Positions 10,089 through 20,029 of a DNA stretch of 64,000 nucleotides are shown piece by piece. Below the pieces are notes generated by a model. The model ran no database searches. It was not told where the DNA came from and worked only from the letters and a program-made list of their open reading frames with translations. A program made the translations under genes and the position numbers. Every line of letters begins with the position of its first letter. Positions within the stretch are counted from its first letter, which is position 1. Origin of the DNA: Aquabacterium sp. NJ1 (GTDB taxonomy: Bacteria; Pseudomonadota; Gammaproteobacteria; Burkholderiales; Burkholderiaceae_C). The stretch spans positions 4,260,001 to 4,324,000 of the forward strand of contig NZ_JRKM01000001.1 of NCBI RefSeq assembly GCF_000768065.1, in the 5' to 3' direction.

Positions 10089-10581
10089 TTCCGCCACGCT
10101 GGAAGCTCCGGCATCCCCATCGGCGCCCACCGATGACGAACTCATGGCCACGCCGTTCGTGCGTGAACTGATCAAGGTGCTGCGCGCCCAGGACACCCAT
10201 GGCACCTGGGAAGGCAAGTCCGACCTGATGCTGCTGAGCCCCTACATCCTCACGGCCGAACAGCGCCGCGAGATCCCGATCATTGGCGACCCAGACCCCG
10301 AAACGCTGTGGCGCATGGAGTTGTTCTACAACGCCGTGGCCGTGGCCATCGAGCGTGAGACCGGCAACATGGTGTCACCCATGATGAAGATGAGCCATGA
10401 GGGCTTCGGGCGCATCGTGCTGATCGCTGGCCGCCTGGTCGTGGTCAACAAGCAATTGCGTGATGTGCACCGTTTCGGTTTTGCCTCGCTGGCCAAGCTG
10501 GCTGAAGGCGGTGCCAAGTTCTTCAACGAGGGGGTGGCCATGGTGCGCGACTACCCACAGGTCGCCAATTACGGCACTTGA
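10081..10581 (+). CDS. NifX-associated nitrogen fixation protein (DUF269)
   Basis: 166-residue soluble protein of the DUF269 family, found almost only next to nifX in diazotrophs. Diagnostic stretches are [19 protein letters not shown] and [18 protein letters not shown]. The exact biochemical role is not established; members are thought to help cofactor maturation. The ATG at 10081 gives [10 protein letters not shown] and overlaps the end of nifX by eight bases, with GAGG in the upstream coding sequence as ribosome-binding site. Confidence 0.93.
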   Translation: MADSATLEAPASPSAPTDDELMATPFVRELIKVLRAQDTHGTWEGKSDLMLLSPYILTAEQRREIPIIGDPDPETLWRMELFYNAVAVAIERETGNMVSPMMKMSHEGFGRIVLIAGRLVVVNKQLRDVHRFGFASLAKLAEGGAKFFNEGVAMVRDYPQVANYGT

Positions 10582-10598
10582 GCTTGAGGGAGCCCCAC

Positions 10599-10790
10599 AT
10601 GGATGCCGATGAACTGAAGGCGCGGATCAAGAAGCTGAACGCCCAGGCCACGCAGGCCAAGATGGACCTGCACGACCTGTCTGAAGAGCTGCCGACCAAC
10701 TGGGAAAAGATCCTGGAGATCGCGCAGCGTTGTCATGATGCCCATGCCGCCTTGATCGAGGCGCGCAAGGCGGCCGCCGCAGCCGCATGA
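10599..10790 (+). CDS. small nitrogenase-associated CCE_0567-type protein (DUF683)
   Basis: 63-residue, mostly helical protein of the DUF683/CCE_0567 family, known as small metal-binding helical-hairpin proteins encoded in nif clusters. Visible core: [19 protein letters not shown] followed by [19 protein letters not shown] precedes the ATG. It sits between the DUF269 gene and fdxB, its usual neighbours. Function in nitrogen fixation is not defined. Confidence 0.9.
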   Translation: MDADELKARIKKLNAQATQAKMDLHDLSEELPTNWEKILEIAQRCHDAHAALIEARKAAAAAA

Positions 10791-10800
10791 GGTTGATGCC

Positions 10801-11106
10801 ATGAGCCACTTCTCCATCACCATGCCCAGCGGCGAAAGCTGGGAGCCCAAGTTTGTCCAGAACATCAACGAAGAGACCTGCATCGGTTGTGGCCGTTGCT
10901 TCAAGGTCTGCCCGCGCGGCGTGCTGGAACTGGTGGGCCTCAATGACGAGGGCGAGCGTGTCCACATCTCGGACGAGGACGATGAGGACGAAGAGTACGA
11001 AAAGAAGGTGATGACCATCGCGCATCAGGAGATGTGCATTGGTTGCACCGCGTGCTCCAAGATCTGCCCCAAGAAGTGCTACACGCACGCGCCGGCGACG
11101 GTGTGA
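10801..11106 (+). CDS. fdxB: nif-specific ferredoxin III, FdxB, 2[4Fe-4S]
   Basis: 101-residue ferredoxin with two cluster motifs: C27-x2-C30-x2-C33-x3-C37 ([12 protein letters not shown]) and C79-x2-C82-x2-C85-x3-C89 ([12 protein letters not shown]). A very acidic linker ([12 protein letters not shown]) separates them, as is usual for the nif-specific ferredoxin III family. It probably donates electrons for nitrogenase or cofactor assembly. Last gene of the nifENX unit, ten bases after the DUF683 gene, and followed immediately by an intrinsic terminator. Confidence 0.95.
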   Translation: MSHFSITMPSGESWEPKFVQNINEETCIGCGRCFKVCPRGVLELVGLNDEGERVHISDEDDEDEEYEKKVMTIAHQEMCIGCTACSKICPKKCYTHAPATV

Positions 11107-11117
11107 TCTGAACCCGG

Positions 11118-11151
11118 GCGGGTGACCAGGCCGGTCATCCGCTCTCTTTTT
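11118..11151 (+). terminator. intrinsic terminator of the nifENX-fdxB unit
   Basis: GCGGGTGACC-AGGCC-GGTCATCCGC forms a 10-bp stem (one G-U pair) with a five-base loop, followed by TCTCTTTTT. It is the clearest rho-independent terminator in the window and marks the end of the first nif block. Confidence 0.9.
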
Positions 11152-11176
11152 ACCCTGTTCTTTCCAAGGTGTTCTG

Positions 11177-11578
11177 ATGCGCATACCGTTGTATATAAAT
11201 GAATATGACGATGACAAGGCCAGGCGATCCAAACGCGCGTCGCACTTGGGGCAGGAGGTGGATTGGTCCGAGCGCTTGCCGATGCTGTGGCGCAGCCTGA
11301 CCGTGGGGCCTTTGTGGGTGGACGTGAACCGCGATGCGGACGCGGGCGCCGAGCGCTGGGTGGGCTACGACGAAGAAGAGCAGCCTTGCTACTGTCGCTA
11401 CCGATTTCAGGTGCCGATTGGCAGCATCAGCCAACGCAGCGACGGCTTGTACAGCGAGGACCTGGTGGCCTGGCGCATGCGTGATGGCCGGTGGTTGATC
11501 CACCGCGTCATCAACTGCCACGCTGAAAGCAGGATGGCCTATGCCTTCTACGCTTTCAGCGAGAGCATGCCGCGTTGA
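11177..11578 (+). CDS. hypothetical protein downstream of fdxB
   Basis: 133-residue soluble protein, MRIPLYINEYDDDKARR at the start, rich in Arg, Trp and Tyr, with one CYCRYRF stretch but no complete metal motif. Composition and codon use look like the neighbours. AAGGTG precedes the ATG. It lies 26 bases past the terminator, so it depends on read-through or on its own promoter, which I cannot identify. No family recognised. Its position between the nif and mod blocks hints at, but does not show, a linked role. Confidence 0.65.
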   Translation: MRIPLYINEYDDDKARRSKRASHLGQEVDWSERLPMLWRSLTVGPLWVDVNRDADAGAERWVGYDEEEQPCYCRYRFQVPIGSISQRSDGLYSEDLVAWRMRDGRWLIHRVINCHAESRMAYAFYAFSESMPR

Positions 11579-11599
11579 GCGGCATGGGAATGGGCTGCC

Positions 11600-12028
11600 T
11601 CAGGCGGGGAGGGCCAGGATGACGTGGCTGGCCTTGATGATCGCACTGGCGGGCTTGCCAAGCGACAGGTTCAATTCACTGACGGCTTCGTTGGTGACGA
11701 CCGAGAACACCTCGGTGCCGCCGGCCAGGGTCAGGCCCACTTCGGAATTCACCGCGCCCTTGATCAGGGTGCTGACCTTGCCGGCCAGCTGGTTGCGCGC
11801 ACTGAAAGTCAGGCCGCAGTCGCTGGCGGCCAGCATGACCCAGGGGGCCTTCACCAGGGCCACGACCTCCTTGCCTACGGCCAGCCCCAGGGATTGCACG
11901 CTGCCTGCCGTGACGATGGCCACGATCACGTCGCCACCGTTCGTCTTGAGCGTGACCTCCGAATTGACCGCACCGGGCAGGACGGCGGAAATGGTGCCCT
12001 TGAAGGCATTGCGTGCACTGACTTTCAT
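11600..12028 (-). CDS. molybdenum-pterin-binding protein (molbindin, two TOBE domains)
   Basis: 142-residue cytoplasmic protein made of two tandem Mop/TOBE domains of about 65 residues each (first starting SARNAFKGTISAV, second FSARNQLAGKVSTL). Such proteins bind molybdate and buffer the pool used for FeMo-co and molybdopterin. The ATG at 12028 follows a GAGG site; a start four codons upstream is possible. It is divergent from modE, and the shared spacer contains a ModE-box-like inverted repeat (12089-12111), so repression by ModE when molybdate is plentiful is likely. Confidence 0.9.
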   Translation of the reverse strand: MKVSARNAFKGTISAVLPGAVNSEVTLKTNGGDVIVAIVTAGSVQSLGLAVGKEVVALVKAPWVMLAASDCGLTFSARNQLAGKVSTLIKGAVNSEVGLTLAGGTEVFSVVTNEAVSELNLSLGKPASAIIKASHVILALPA

Positions 12029-12074
12029 GATGAACCTCAAGACAACGGAAGGCGGCTACGTGGAGCCGGGGTGC

Positions 12075-12090
12075 TGGCACGTTGTTTGCG
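12075..12090 (+). promoter_or_regulatory. candidate sigma-54 promoter upstream of modE
   Basis: TGGCACGTTGTTTGCG matches TGGCAC-N5-TTGC exactly and points at modE, with a predicted start about 100 bases before its ATG. No TGT-N10-ACA site is visible in the 200 bp upstream. Its -12 end touches the ModE-like repeat. It could be a real nif-regulon promoter for modEABC or a chance match in a divergent spacer. Confidence 0.45.
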
Positions 12091-12111
12091 TTATAAAGCA
12101 ATGTATACAAC
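12089..12111. promoter_or_regulatory. ModE-box-like inverted repeat
   Basis: CGTTATA and TATACAAC flank an eight-base spacer, resembling the CGTTATAT/ATATAACG arms of known ModE operators (one mismatch in the right arm). It lies in the mop-modE spacer. The minus-strand hexamer TATAAC, a possible -10 for mop, lies inside it, which suits repression by Mo-bound ModE. Confidence 0.55.
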
Positions 12112-12200
12112 AAAAACGACACAGTGCAATCAGTCTAGGTGGCCGGGCTATGTAGCCGCCAGCCATATCCGAGTGTTTACCTCCGAGTCTTGACCTCAAC

Positions 12201-13833
<1,633 letters not shown>

Positions 13834-13834
<1 letters not shown>

Positions 13835-14535
13835 TGTGGCTGGATGCCGATGACCTGCAAGCCCTGAAGCTGACGGCCGGCCTGGCCGCCTTGACGACGG
13901 TCTTGCTGCTCTTGCTGGGCACGCCCATTGCCTGGTGGCTGGCCCGCACGCGCTCACGCCTGAAAGGGGCCGTGGCGGCGGTGGTGGCCTTGCCACTGGT
14001 GCTGCCGCCCACCGTGATCGGCTTTTACCTCTTGATGCTGATGGGGCCGCATGGCCCGGTGGGTGCATTCACGCAGGCCATGGGCTGGGGCTTGCTGCCC
14101 TTCACGTTCTGGGGTCTGGTGGTGGGCTCGGTGCTGCATTCCTTCCCGTTTGTGGTGCAGCCCTTGCAACAGGCGTTCGAGGCGATTGGCAATCGGCCCA
14201 TGGAGGTGGCCGCCACGCTTCGCGCATCGCCATGGGACCGCTTCCTGACCGTGGCATTGCCGCTGGCCAGGCCGGGTTTCCTGACGGCATCGGTCCTGGG
14301 CTTTGCGCACACGGTCGGCGAGTTCGGCGTGGTGCTGATGATCGGCGGCAACATCCCCGGTGCCACGCGCGTGCTGTCCGTGGCTTTGTATGGGCATGTG
14401 GAGGCCATGGACTATGGCAAAGCCAATGTGCTGGCGGCGGGCATGGTCGGCTTTGGTTTTGCCGTGATGCTGCTGCTTTACTTGCTCAATGGCCGCGTGG
14501 GCCCTGCACCAGGGCGCCTGGAGGGCAGGGCATGA
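13834..14535 (+). CDS. modB: molybdate ABC transporter permease ModB
   Basis: 233-residue inner-membrane permease with about five to six hydrophobic segments. The EAA motif that docks ModC is seen in [21 protein letters not shown]. The segment [16 protein letters not shown] is typical of ModB. Its ATG overlaps the modA stop (TGATG) and its stop overlaps the modC start (ATGA), so all three are translationally coupled. Confidence 0.95.
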
Positions 14536-15608
14536 GCGAGATCCTTGCTGAGCTCAAACTGGCTTATGCCGGCTTTTCGCTGGATGTATCACTGCGTCTG
14601 CCGGGCAAGGGCGTCAGCGTGTTGCTGGGCCCCTCCGGTTGCGGCAAGACCACCGTGCTGCGGGCGCTGGCCGGGCTGGAGCGCGCACAAGGTCGAGTTG
14701 CACTCAACGGCGATGTCTGGCAGGACGAAGCTGGCCGCTTTGTGCCCACGCATCGGCGGGCGATCGGCTATGTGTTTCAAGAAGCCAGCCTGTTCCCGCA
14801 TCTGGATGTGCAGGCCAACCTGGACTATGGCCGCCGTCGCGTGCCACGTGATCAGCAGCGTGTGGGCCTGGAAGAGGCCGTCAGCCTGCTGGGCATCGGG
14901 CATTTGCTGGCCCGACGTCCGCCAGGCCTGTCCGGTGGCGAGCGTCAGCGTGTGGCCATTGCCCGCGCCTTGCTGACCAGCCCGCGCCTGCTGCTGATGG
15001 ACGAGCCCTTGTCCGCACTCGACCCGGCACGCAAGGCCGAGGTGCTGCCTTATCTGGAGCGGCTCAACAGCAGCGCGGGCATCCCCATCGTGTACGTGAC
15101 CCATGCGCTTGATGAGGCTGCCAGGCTGGCCGACCATCTGGTGCTGATGGATGCCGGGCGTGTGCTGGGCAGCGGCCCGGCCGTGGACATGTTTGCGCGG
15201 CTGGACACGCCCATGAGCACCTGGGAGGACGCCGCCGCCTTGCTGCAAGGCTGCATCGAGGCACATGAGCCCGAGTTCGGCCTGAGCCGCTTGCGCGTGG
15301 GCGACCATGCTTTCTGGGTCGGGCTCAGCGCTGCGCAAGTGGGGCAGGCCGTCAAGGTGCGTGTGCTGGCGCGGGATGTGAGCGTGACCCTGAGCGCCGC
15401 CCGAGACAGCAGCATCCTCAACATCCTGCCCGCCCGCATCGACGAGATCCGGCCCGATGGTGCCGACAGTGTCACCTTGCGCCTGAGCCTGGCCCAAGGT
15501 GCCAGCCTGCTGGCCCGCTTGACGCGCCGTTCATGCGAGCAGCTTCAGTTGCACGTGGGCATGGCGGTGTTTGCCCAGGTCAAGGGGGCCGCCTTGCTGG
15601 GGGCGTGA
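14532..15608 (+). CDS. modC: molybdate ABC transporter ATP-binding protein ModC
   Basis: 358-residue ATPase: Walker [10 protein letters not shown] (residues 33-41), signature [15 protein letters not shown], Walker [13 protein letters not shown], and the switch histidine in [10 protein letters not shown]. The C-terminal ~70 residues form a TOBE/Mop domain ([15 protein letters not shown]), which gives molybdate-dependent trans-inhibition in this family. Overlaps modB by four bases. Ends four bases from the convergent methyltransferase gene with no obvious terminator between. Confidence 0.95.
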   Translation: MSEILAELKLAYAGFSLDVSLRLPGKGVSVLLGPSGCGKTTVLRALAGLERAQGRVALNGDVWQDEAGRFVPTHRRAIGYVFQEASLFPHLDVQANLDYGRRRVPRDQQRVGLEEAVSLLGIGHLLARRPPGLSGGERQRVAIARALLTSPRLLLMDEPLSALDPARKAEVLPYLERLNSSAGIPIVYVTHALDEAARLADHLVLMDAGRVLGSGPAVDMFARLDTPMSTWEDAAALLQGCIEAHEPEFGLSRLRVGDHAFWVGLSAAQVGQAVKVRVLARDVSVTLSAARDSSILNILPARIDEIRPDGADSVTLRLSLAQGASLLARLTRRSCEQLQLHVGMAVFAQVKGAALLGA

Positions 15609-15612
15609 GGCC

Positions 15613-16305
15613 TTACACCGCCTCGCGCCGATACTGCAACATCCGGCCTCGGTAGGCCTCTCCGCTGGCCAGGCTGTGGCTCAGGTCGATCTCTTCCAGC
15701 GCAAAACCTTCATTGGCCATGCGCTTGTTGAAGGCCGAGCGGTTACCGCGGTTGGGGTCGACGATCAGGATCTCGGCGCAGGGTTGCGCATGCCGGGCGA
15801 TGAAGCCGGACAATCTGCCTGACTCGTCACGCTCGTAAAGCACGTCGCTGCCGATGATCAGATCGAAGCGGCCCTTCACGACGGGATGTCGATCATGCAC
15901 GGCCGTGTCGGCCACGTCGTCCCAGTTGCCATGTCGGTAGGTCAGCGGTGGCAGGTCATTGAGGCCCGTGTTGTCGATCAGGAAGCTGGAGGCCAGAGGG
16001 TGGCAGTCGGATGCGGTGATGTCGACACCACGGCGGTGCGACACGAGGCTGGCCAGGGCCAAGCCACAACCGACTTCAAGGATGCGTTCATTGGCCACCA
16101 GCGGGCGCTCCGCCATCCAGGCTGCCAGTTGCAGTGAAGAGGGCCACAGCAGGCCGAACATGGGCCAGGCTGCGCTGGAGATACCCATGGCTGCGGCCTC
16201 GCCCATTGGGTCGGCATATTGCTGCTTGTCCAGCAGGGATCGGATGATGAGGCTGTGCGCACCTTGAATGGCGATGCGCTCTTGTTTGGTCTGGTAGCCC
16301 GGCAT
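15613..16305 (-). CDS. class I SAM-dependent methyltransferase
   Basis: About 230 residues with the SAM-binding motif I ILEVGCGLALASLV, motif post-I DITASDCHPLA and a FDLIIGSDVLYE segment corresponding to motif II. This pattern (EVGCG...DVLYE) is that of the METTL21/EEF2KMT-like protein-lysine methyltransferase group, so a protein substrate is possible. The ATG at 16305 (MPGYQTKQER) is taken as start; the frame stays open to a TTG at 16368. No link to nitrogen fixation is evident. Confidence 0.8.
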   Translation of the reverse strand: MPGYQTKQERIAIQGAHSLIIRSLLDKQQYADPMGEAAAMGISSAAWPMFGLLWPSSLQLAAWMAERPLVANERILEVGCGLALASLVSHRRGVDITASDCHPLASSFLIDNTGLNDLPPLTYRHGNWDDVADTAVHDRHPVVKGRFDLIIGSDVLYERDESGRLSGFIARHAQPCAEILIVDPNRGNRSAFNKRMANEGFALEEIDLSHSLASGEAYRGRMLQYRREAV

Positions 16306-16575
16306 GAAGCAGCCCGAAGGCCAAGGGCCGCGCCTGATCTGCGGGTGCGGCCTGGTGAGTTGGCGCAATGCGGCGGGCTCATGTTCAGATCGAACGGGTC
16401 GGCCACCTTGTCGTCAACAAGGTCGCCTGCCGGGCCAAAAGGGCACTCACGCGGGGCAGAACGGAATGGGCCAGTGTAGCGCAGTGCCGTTGGCAGGCTT
16501 GTTGCTTGTCAGGACTACACTGCTTCAATCGCTTGAGTTTCGTATCAAGCATCACGGCTTGACGCCGAGGTCCCC

Positions 16576-17454
16576 ATGGTTCGCATCGAGTTGTCCATCC
16601 TCCTGAGCTACGAGGTCAGCTCGCCAGGCGCCGATTTCGTGTTCAACATCCATGCGGCCCATACCCGCTGCCAGAGCGTGCACGCGGAGCAGTTGCACAT
16701 CAGCCAGTCGCTGGTGCCCCAGGTGTTCACGGACGGGGCTACGCACAACCGCTATCTGCGCTTGAGTGCCTTCCCGGGCAGCTTGCAGGTCAGCTACCAC
16801 GCCATCGTCGACCTGCACCACCATTTCGCCCAAGCCGAAGAGGTGGCCGAGATCCCGGTGTCGCGCCTGCCGCCTGAAGTGCTGGGCTACATCTACCCCA
16901 GCCGCTATTGCCAGTCCGACCGCCTGGGCGCGCTGGCCATGGCGGAGTTCGGCCACATGCAGCAGGGTTACGGGCGTGTGCTGGCCATACAGGACTGGGT
17001 GCGTCGACAGGTCAAGTTCAAACAGAACACCACCAACTCGAACACCTCGGCGCTGGACACCGTGACCGACCGCGTGGGCGTCTGCCGGGACTTTGCGCAC
17101 CTGATGATCGCCCTGTGCCGGGCCTTGAGCATCCCCGCGCGTTTCACCACGGGCATCGACTATGGCGCGGACCCGGCACTGGGCCCCACGGACTTTCATG
17201 CCTATGTGGAGGTCTTCCTGGGCAACCGCTGGTACATGTTCGACCCTTCGGGCACGGCGATCCCCATGGGTTTCGTGCGTTTCGGCACCGGGCGCGATGC
17301 GGCCGACGTGTCGTTTGCCACGATCTTCGGCAGCGTGACCTCGATGGCGCCGAGCATCCAGGTGAGGGCGCTGACCGATTCAGCCGGGACCTGGGAGTGG
17401 CCGAGGCACCGTGTTGAGGCGATCTCGACAGACGCGGCGCTGTCCGTGGCCTGA
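16576..17454 (+). CDS. transglutaminase-like cysteine protease-fold protein
   Basis: 292-residue cytoplasmic protein with a transglutaminase-like domain. The catalytic triad is C170 (DRVGVCRDFAHLMIALCRA), H208 (TDFHAYVEVFLG) and D223 (WYMFDPSG). The N-terminal ~100 residues match the small beta domain that precedes these domains. Such proteins are probably proteases or amidases acting on unknown substrates. Monocistronic, convergent with the M48 gene. Confidence 0.88.
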   Translation: MVRIELSILLSYEVSSPGADFVFNIHAAHTRCQSVHAEQLHISQSLVPQVFTDGATHNRYLRLSAFPGSLQVSYHAIVDLHHHFAQAEEVAEIPVSRLPPEVLGYIYPSRYCQSDRLGALAMAEFGHMQQGYGRVLAIQDWVRRQVKFKQNTTNSNTSALDTVTDRVGVCRDFAHLMIALCRALSIPARFTTGIDYGADPALGPTDFHAYVEVFLGNRWYMFDPSGTAIPMGFVRFGTGRDAADVSFATIFGSVTSMAPSIQVRALTDSAGTWEWPRHRVEAISTDAALSVA

Positions 17455-17459
17455 ACCCC

Positions 17460-17475
17460 GCACCACACGTGGTGC
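17460..17475. terminator. hairpin between convergent genes
   Basis: GCACCAC-AC-GTGGTGC, a perfect 7-bp inverted repeat filling the 23-base gap between the transglutaminase-like gene and the M48 gene. No T-run on either side; could act as a bidirectional barrier or RNA 3' end. Confidence 0.4.
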
Positions 17476-17477
17476 AC

Positions 17478-18977
17478 TCAGTTCACGACCTTCACCATCT
17501 GGCCCGGCTTGGGCTCGTCGCCACCGTTGTAGAGGCCGTTGAGCAGGCGCAGTTGTGCCTCGGCGCGTGTGGCGAGCGGTGACGTGCGGGCCAGTTCGGC
17601 AAAGCCACCGCGCGGGAAGGGCACGTTCTTGATGACCCAGGGGCGCGCTGCCGTGCGGTCTGCGGCGGTCAGTGCCCGAAAGGATGATTCGGCCTCGTTG
17701 ATCTGCGCGGCGGCGCGCTGCAGCGCATTGGCATCGCGTGCGGCGTACTGAAGCAGGTAGTTGCGGTTACCTGGGCCGCTGACCAGGGTCAGGCGCACAC
17801 CCTTGTTCTGGCCTTGTGCATTGCGCACCGTGCCTTCGAAGTGCGTGGCGCTCAGGCCGCTGATGGTGCGGTGTTGGGTTTGGCCGTCGACAGGCTTGAT
17901 GAGGTTGCGGATCACCTCTTCGTGGGTCTGGCCGGCCTGGGGCGGCACCAGTTTCACGATCAAACCGGCATCACCGGCGCCATTGATCAGGGTGATGGCC
18001 TCCGGGGCGTTGGCCACGCGCCAGCCGACCGGCGCCGTCAGGGCAAAGCCCAGGTCCTCGTGGTAGAAGTTTCGCCCGCGCGTCACGCCTTGCGCACGCG
18101 TCTCGCCAAAGGCCATGCCGTTGATGGCTTGCAGATAGCGTGCGTGACCATCGTCCACATAGTGGCCGGCATATGTGGCCGCGATCTCCTTGATGTCGGC
18201 CAGGCGCTTGTCGTTGCTGGGGTGGGAGGCCAGCCAGTTGGCGCCTTGTGGTGCGCTGCGGCCCTCGGCCTTGGCCGTGTCGATGGCGAACTGCTCCTGG
18301 CTCTTGAGCACCTGGATCACATCGACCATGTTCTGTGGGTTGTACTGGTTGCGCGCCAGGTATTCGGCACCCAGCTGGTCCGCCTGGGATTCCTGATCGC
18401 GGCTGTATGAGGCGATGTAACCCGCCGCCGCTGTTTGCGACACCTGGCTGGCGATGTCTTGCGCGCCCTTCATGCCCTTGGCCTCCAGCACGGCGCCCAG
18501 TACGCTGGCGGCCAGCACGCCGAAGCCGGCAGTCTGCTGCTGGGTGGCGCGCTGCGCACCATGCCGGGCCGTGACGTGCCCGATCTCGTGGCCCAGTACG
18601 CCAGCCAGCTCGGCCTCGTTGTTCAGGTAGGCCATGATGCCGCGCGTGATGTAGACATAGCCGCCGGGCAAGGCAAACGCGTTGATCTCGGTGCTGTCCA
18701 GCACGGTAAACGTCCAGGTGAGCTGCGCGCGCTGAGACTGGCTGGCGAGCTTCTGGCCGATCTCGTTCACATAGGCTTGCACACGCGGGTTGTCATAGGC
18801 GCCGTATTGCTTCATCACCTCCTGGTGGGCCTTCTGCCCTTGCGCCAGTTCGGCTGGTTCATCCATCACCGTGCGCTCGACTTCGCCGGTGACGGGGTTG
18901 ACCATTTCGGTGCCGCAGGCGGTCAGCAGGGCGGCGGCAGTCAGCAGGGGCAGGGCGCGGTACAGGCGCATGAGCAT
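17478..18977 (-). CDS. M48-family metalloprotease lipoprotein (BepA/LoiP-like)
   Basis: 499-residue probable periplasmic zinc protease anchored as a lipoprotein: signal peptide with lipobox LLTAC, lipidated C21. The zinc motif HEIGH is at residues 130-134, preceded by ITRGIMAYLNNEAELAGVLG; the third ligand glutamate lies in QESQADQLGAEYLA. A C-terminal region of about 200 residues lacks a motif I recognise. Family members handle outer-membrane protein quality control. Read alone on the minus strand. Confidence 0.9.
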   Translation of the reverse strand: MLMRLYRALPLLTAAALLTACGTEMVNPVTGEVERTVMDEPAELAQGQKAHQEVMKQYGAYDNPRVQAYVNEIGQKLASQSQRAQLTWTFTVLDSTEINAFALPGGYVYITRGIMAYLNNEAELAGVLGHEIGHVTARHGAQRATQQQTAGFGVLAASVLGAVLEAKGMKGAQDIASQVSQTAAAGYIASYSRDQESQADQLGAEYLARNQYNPQNMVDVIQVLKSQEQFAIDTAKAEGRSAPQGANWLASHPSNDKRLADIKEIAATYAGHYVDDGHARYLQAINGMAFGETRAQGVTRGRNFYHEDLGFALTAPVGWRVANAPEAITLINGAGDAGLIVKLVPPQAGQTHEEVIRNLIKPVDGQTQHRTISGLSATHFEGTVRNAQGQNKGVRLTLVSGPGNRNYLLQYAARDANALQRAAAQINEAESSFRALTAADRTAARPWVIKNVPFPRGGFAELARTSPLATRAEAQLRLLNGLYNGGDEPKPGQMVKVVN

Positions 18978-19028
18978 GAGGGGCTCCGGGTGTAAAGGGC
19001 TGTGCTGGGGCGCAAGCCTACCGTAAGC

Positions 19029-19601
19029 TCAGGTCAAGACCCGCTCGATGCGGCGGTCTGGCGTCAACCACATCAGGGCCACGGCCACATACAGGGCTTG
19101 AGCCAGCCACTGGTTGTAGAAGGCCAGCGGGATGGCCACGGCGTAGATCACGACCGAGATGGCGCCTTTCACATCCCGCCCGATGGCCTTGGCCAGCAGG
19201 GAGTCCTGCCCTTCGGTGTTGATGATGGCGTGCGCCAGGATCCAGTAGGCCACGCCGGCCATGAGCAGCACGCCGCCGTACAAGGCCGTGGGCAAGGCCG
19301 CAAAGTGGTTTTCGCCCATCCAGCCGGTGACGAAGGGCAGCAGTGACAGCCAGAACAGCAGGTGCAGGTTCGCCCACAGCACGCCGCCACTGACCTTGTG
19401 CGTGGCGTGCAGCATGTGGTGGTGGTTGTTCCAGTAGATGCCGACGTAGATGAAGCTCAGCACATAGCTGAAGAACATCGGCAGCAGAGGCTTGAGGGTG
19501 TCCAGGGTTTCGCCATGGGGCACCTTCAGCTCCAGCACCATGATGGTGATGATGATGGCCAGCACGCCATCGCTGAAGGCTTCGAGTCGGGTCTTGTGCA
19601 T
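19029..19601 (-). CDS. TMEM175-like integral membrane protein (DUF1211)
   Basis: 190-residue membrane protein with six predicted hydrophobic segments. The first helix carries the family signature RLEAFSDGVLAIIITIMVLE, which in TMEM175 channels lines the potassium pore (FSD motif). Several histidines follow in NNHHHMLHATHK. Bacterial members are potassium-permeable channels. Stand-alone gene on the minus strand. Confidence 0.85.
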   Translation of the reverse strand: MHKTRLEAFSDGVLAIIITIMVLELKVPHGETLDTLKPLLPMFFSYVLSFIYVGIYWNNHHHMLHATHKVSGGVLWANLHLLFWLSLLPFVTGWMGENHFAALPTALYGGVLLMAGVAYWILAHAIINTEGQDSLLAKAIGRDVKGAISVVIYAVAIPLAFYNQWLAQALYVAVALMWLTPDRRIERVLT

Positions 19602-19663
19602 GCGCTTGCATCCTGGCCGGGGGAGGGAGGTGGCCAGTTTAGCGGTGCGCTGCGCTGTCTCGT

Positions 19664-20029
19664 TCAGTAGGTGGCCGGTGCGGCGGGCCGCGCCATTTCG
19701 CAGCGCACGATGTTGATTTGAATGTGCTGGCCTGGTTCGGGCGCTTGACCGGCCGGCATGCGCACGACCATGGTGTGCCGGAGATTGGGGTTGCCGCCAA
19801 ATGAATAGCTGGCCAGCACATAGGGGCCTGAGGCGTCGCTGGCCGGATCCGCCTGGCGGCAGTCCCGATAGGCGAAGCGCACGGTTGCTTGCGCGTCCAC
19901 GACGGCCTCGACGCGCGCGGGGCGCCAGCCTTGTGCATAGCCCTCGCTCTGGTCGGTCATGGCGGTGCAGCAGCCCGCCAGCACTGGGGTGCTGATCAAG
20001 GCCAGTATCCAGCGTGACAGATCACTCAT
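19664..20029 (-). CDS. small hypothetical lipoprotein
   Basis: 121-residue protein with a signal peptide ending in the lipobox VLAGC, so probably a periplasmic-facing lipoprotein. The mature part contains a paired-cysteine beta-rich domain (FAYRDCRQ, INIVRCEMA). No family recognised. Its ATG at 20029 overlaps the end of the TolC-like gene by eight bases, placing it last in the metal-efflux operon; a longer start at 20050 is possible. Confidence 0.65.
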   Translation of the reverse strand: MSDLSRWILALISTPVLAGCCTAMTDQSEGYAQGWRPARVEAVVDAQATVRFAYRDCRQADPASDASGPYVLASYSFGGNPNLRHTMVVRMPAGQAPEPGQHIQINIVRCEMARPAAPATY

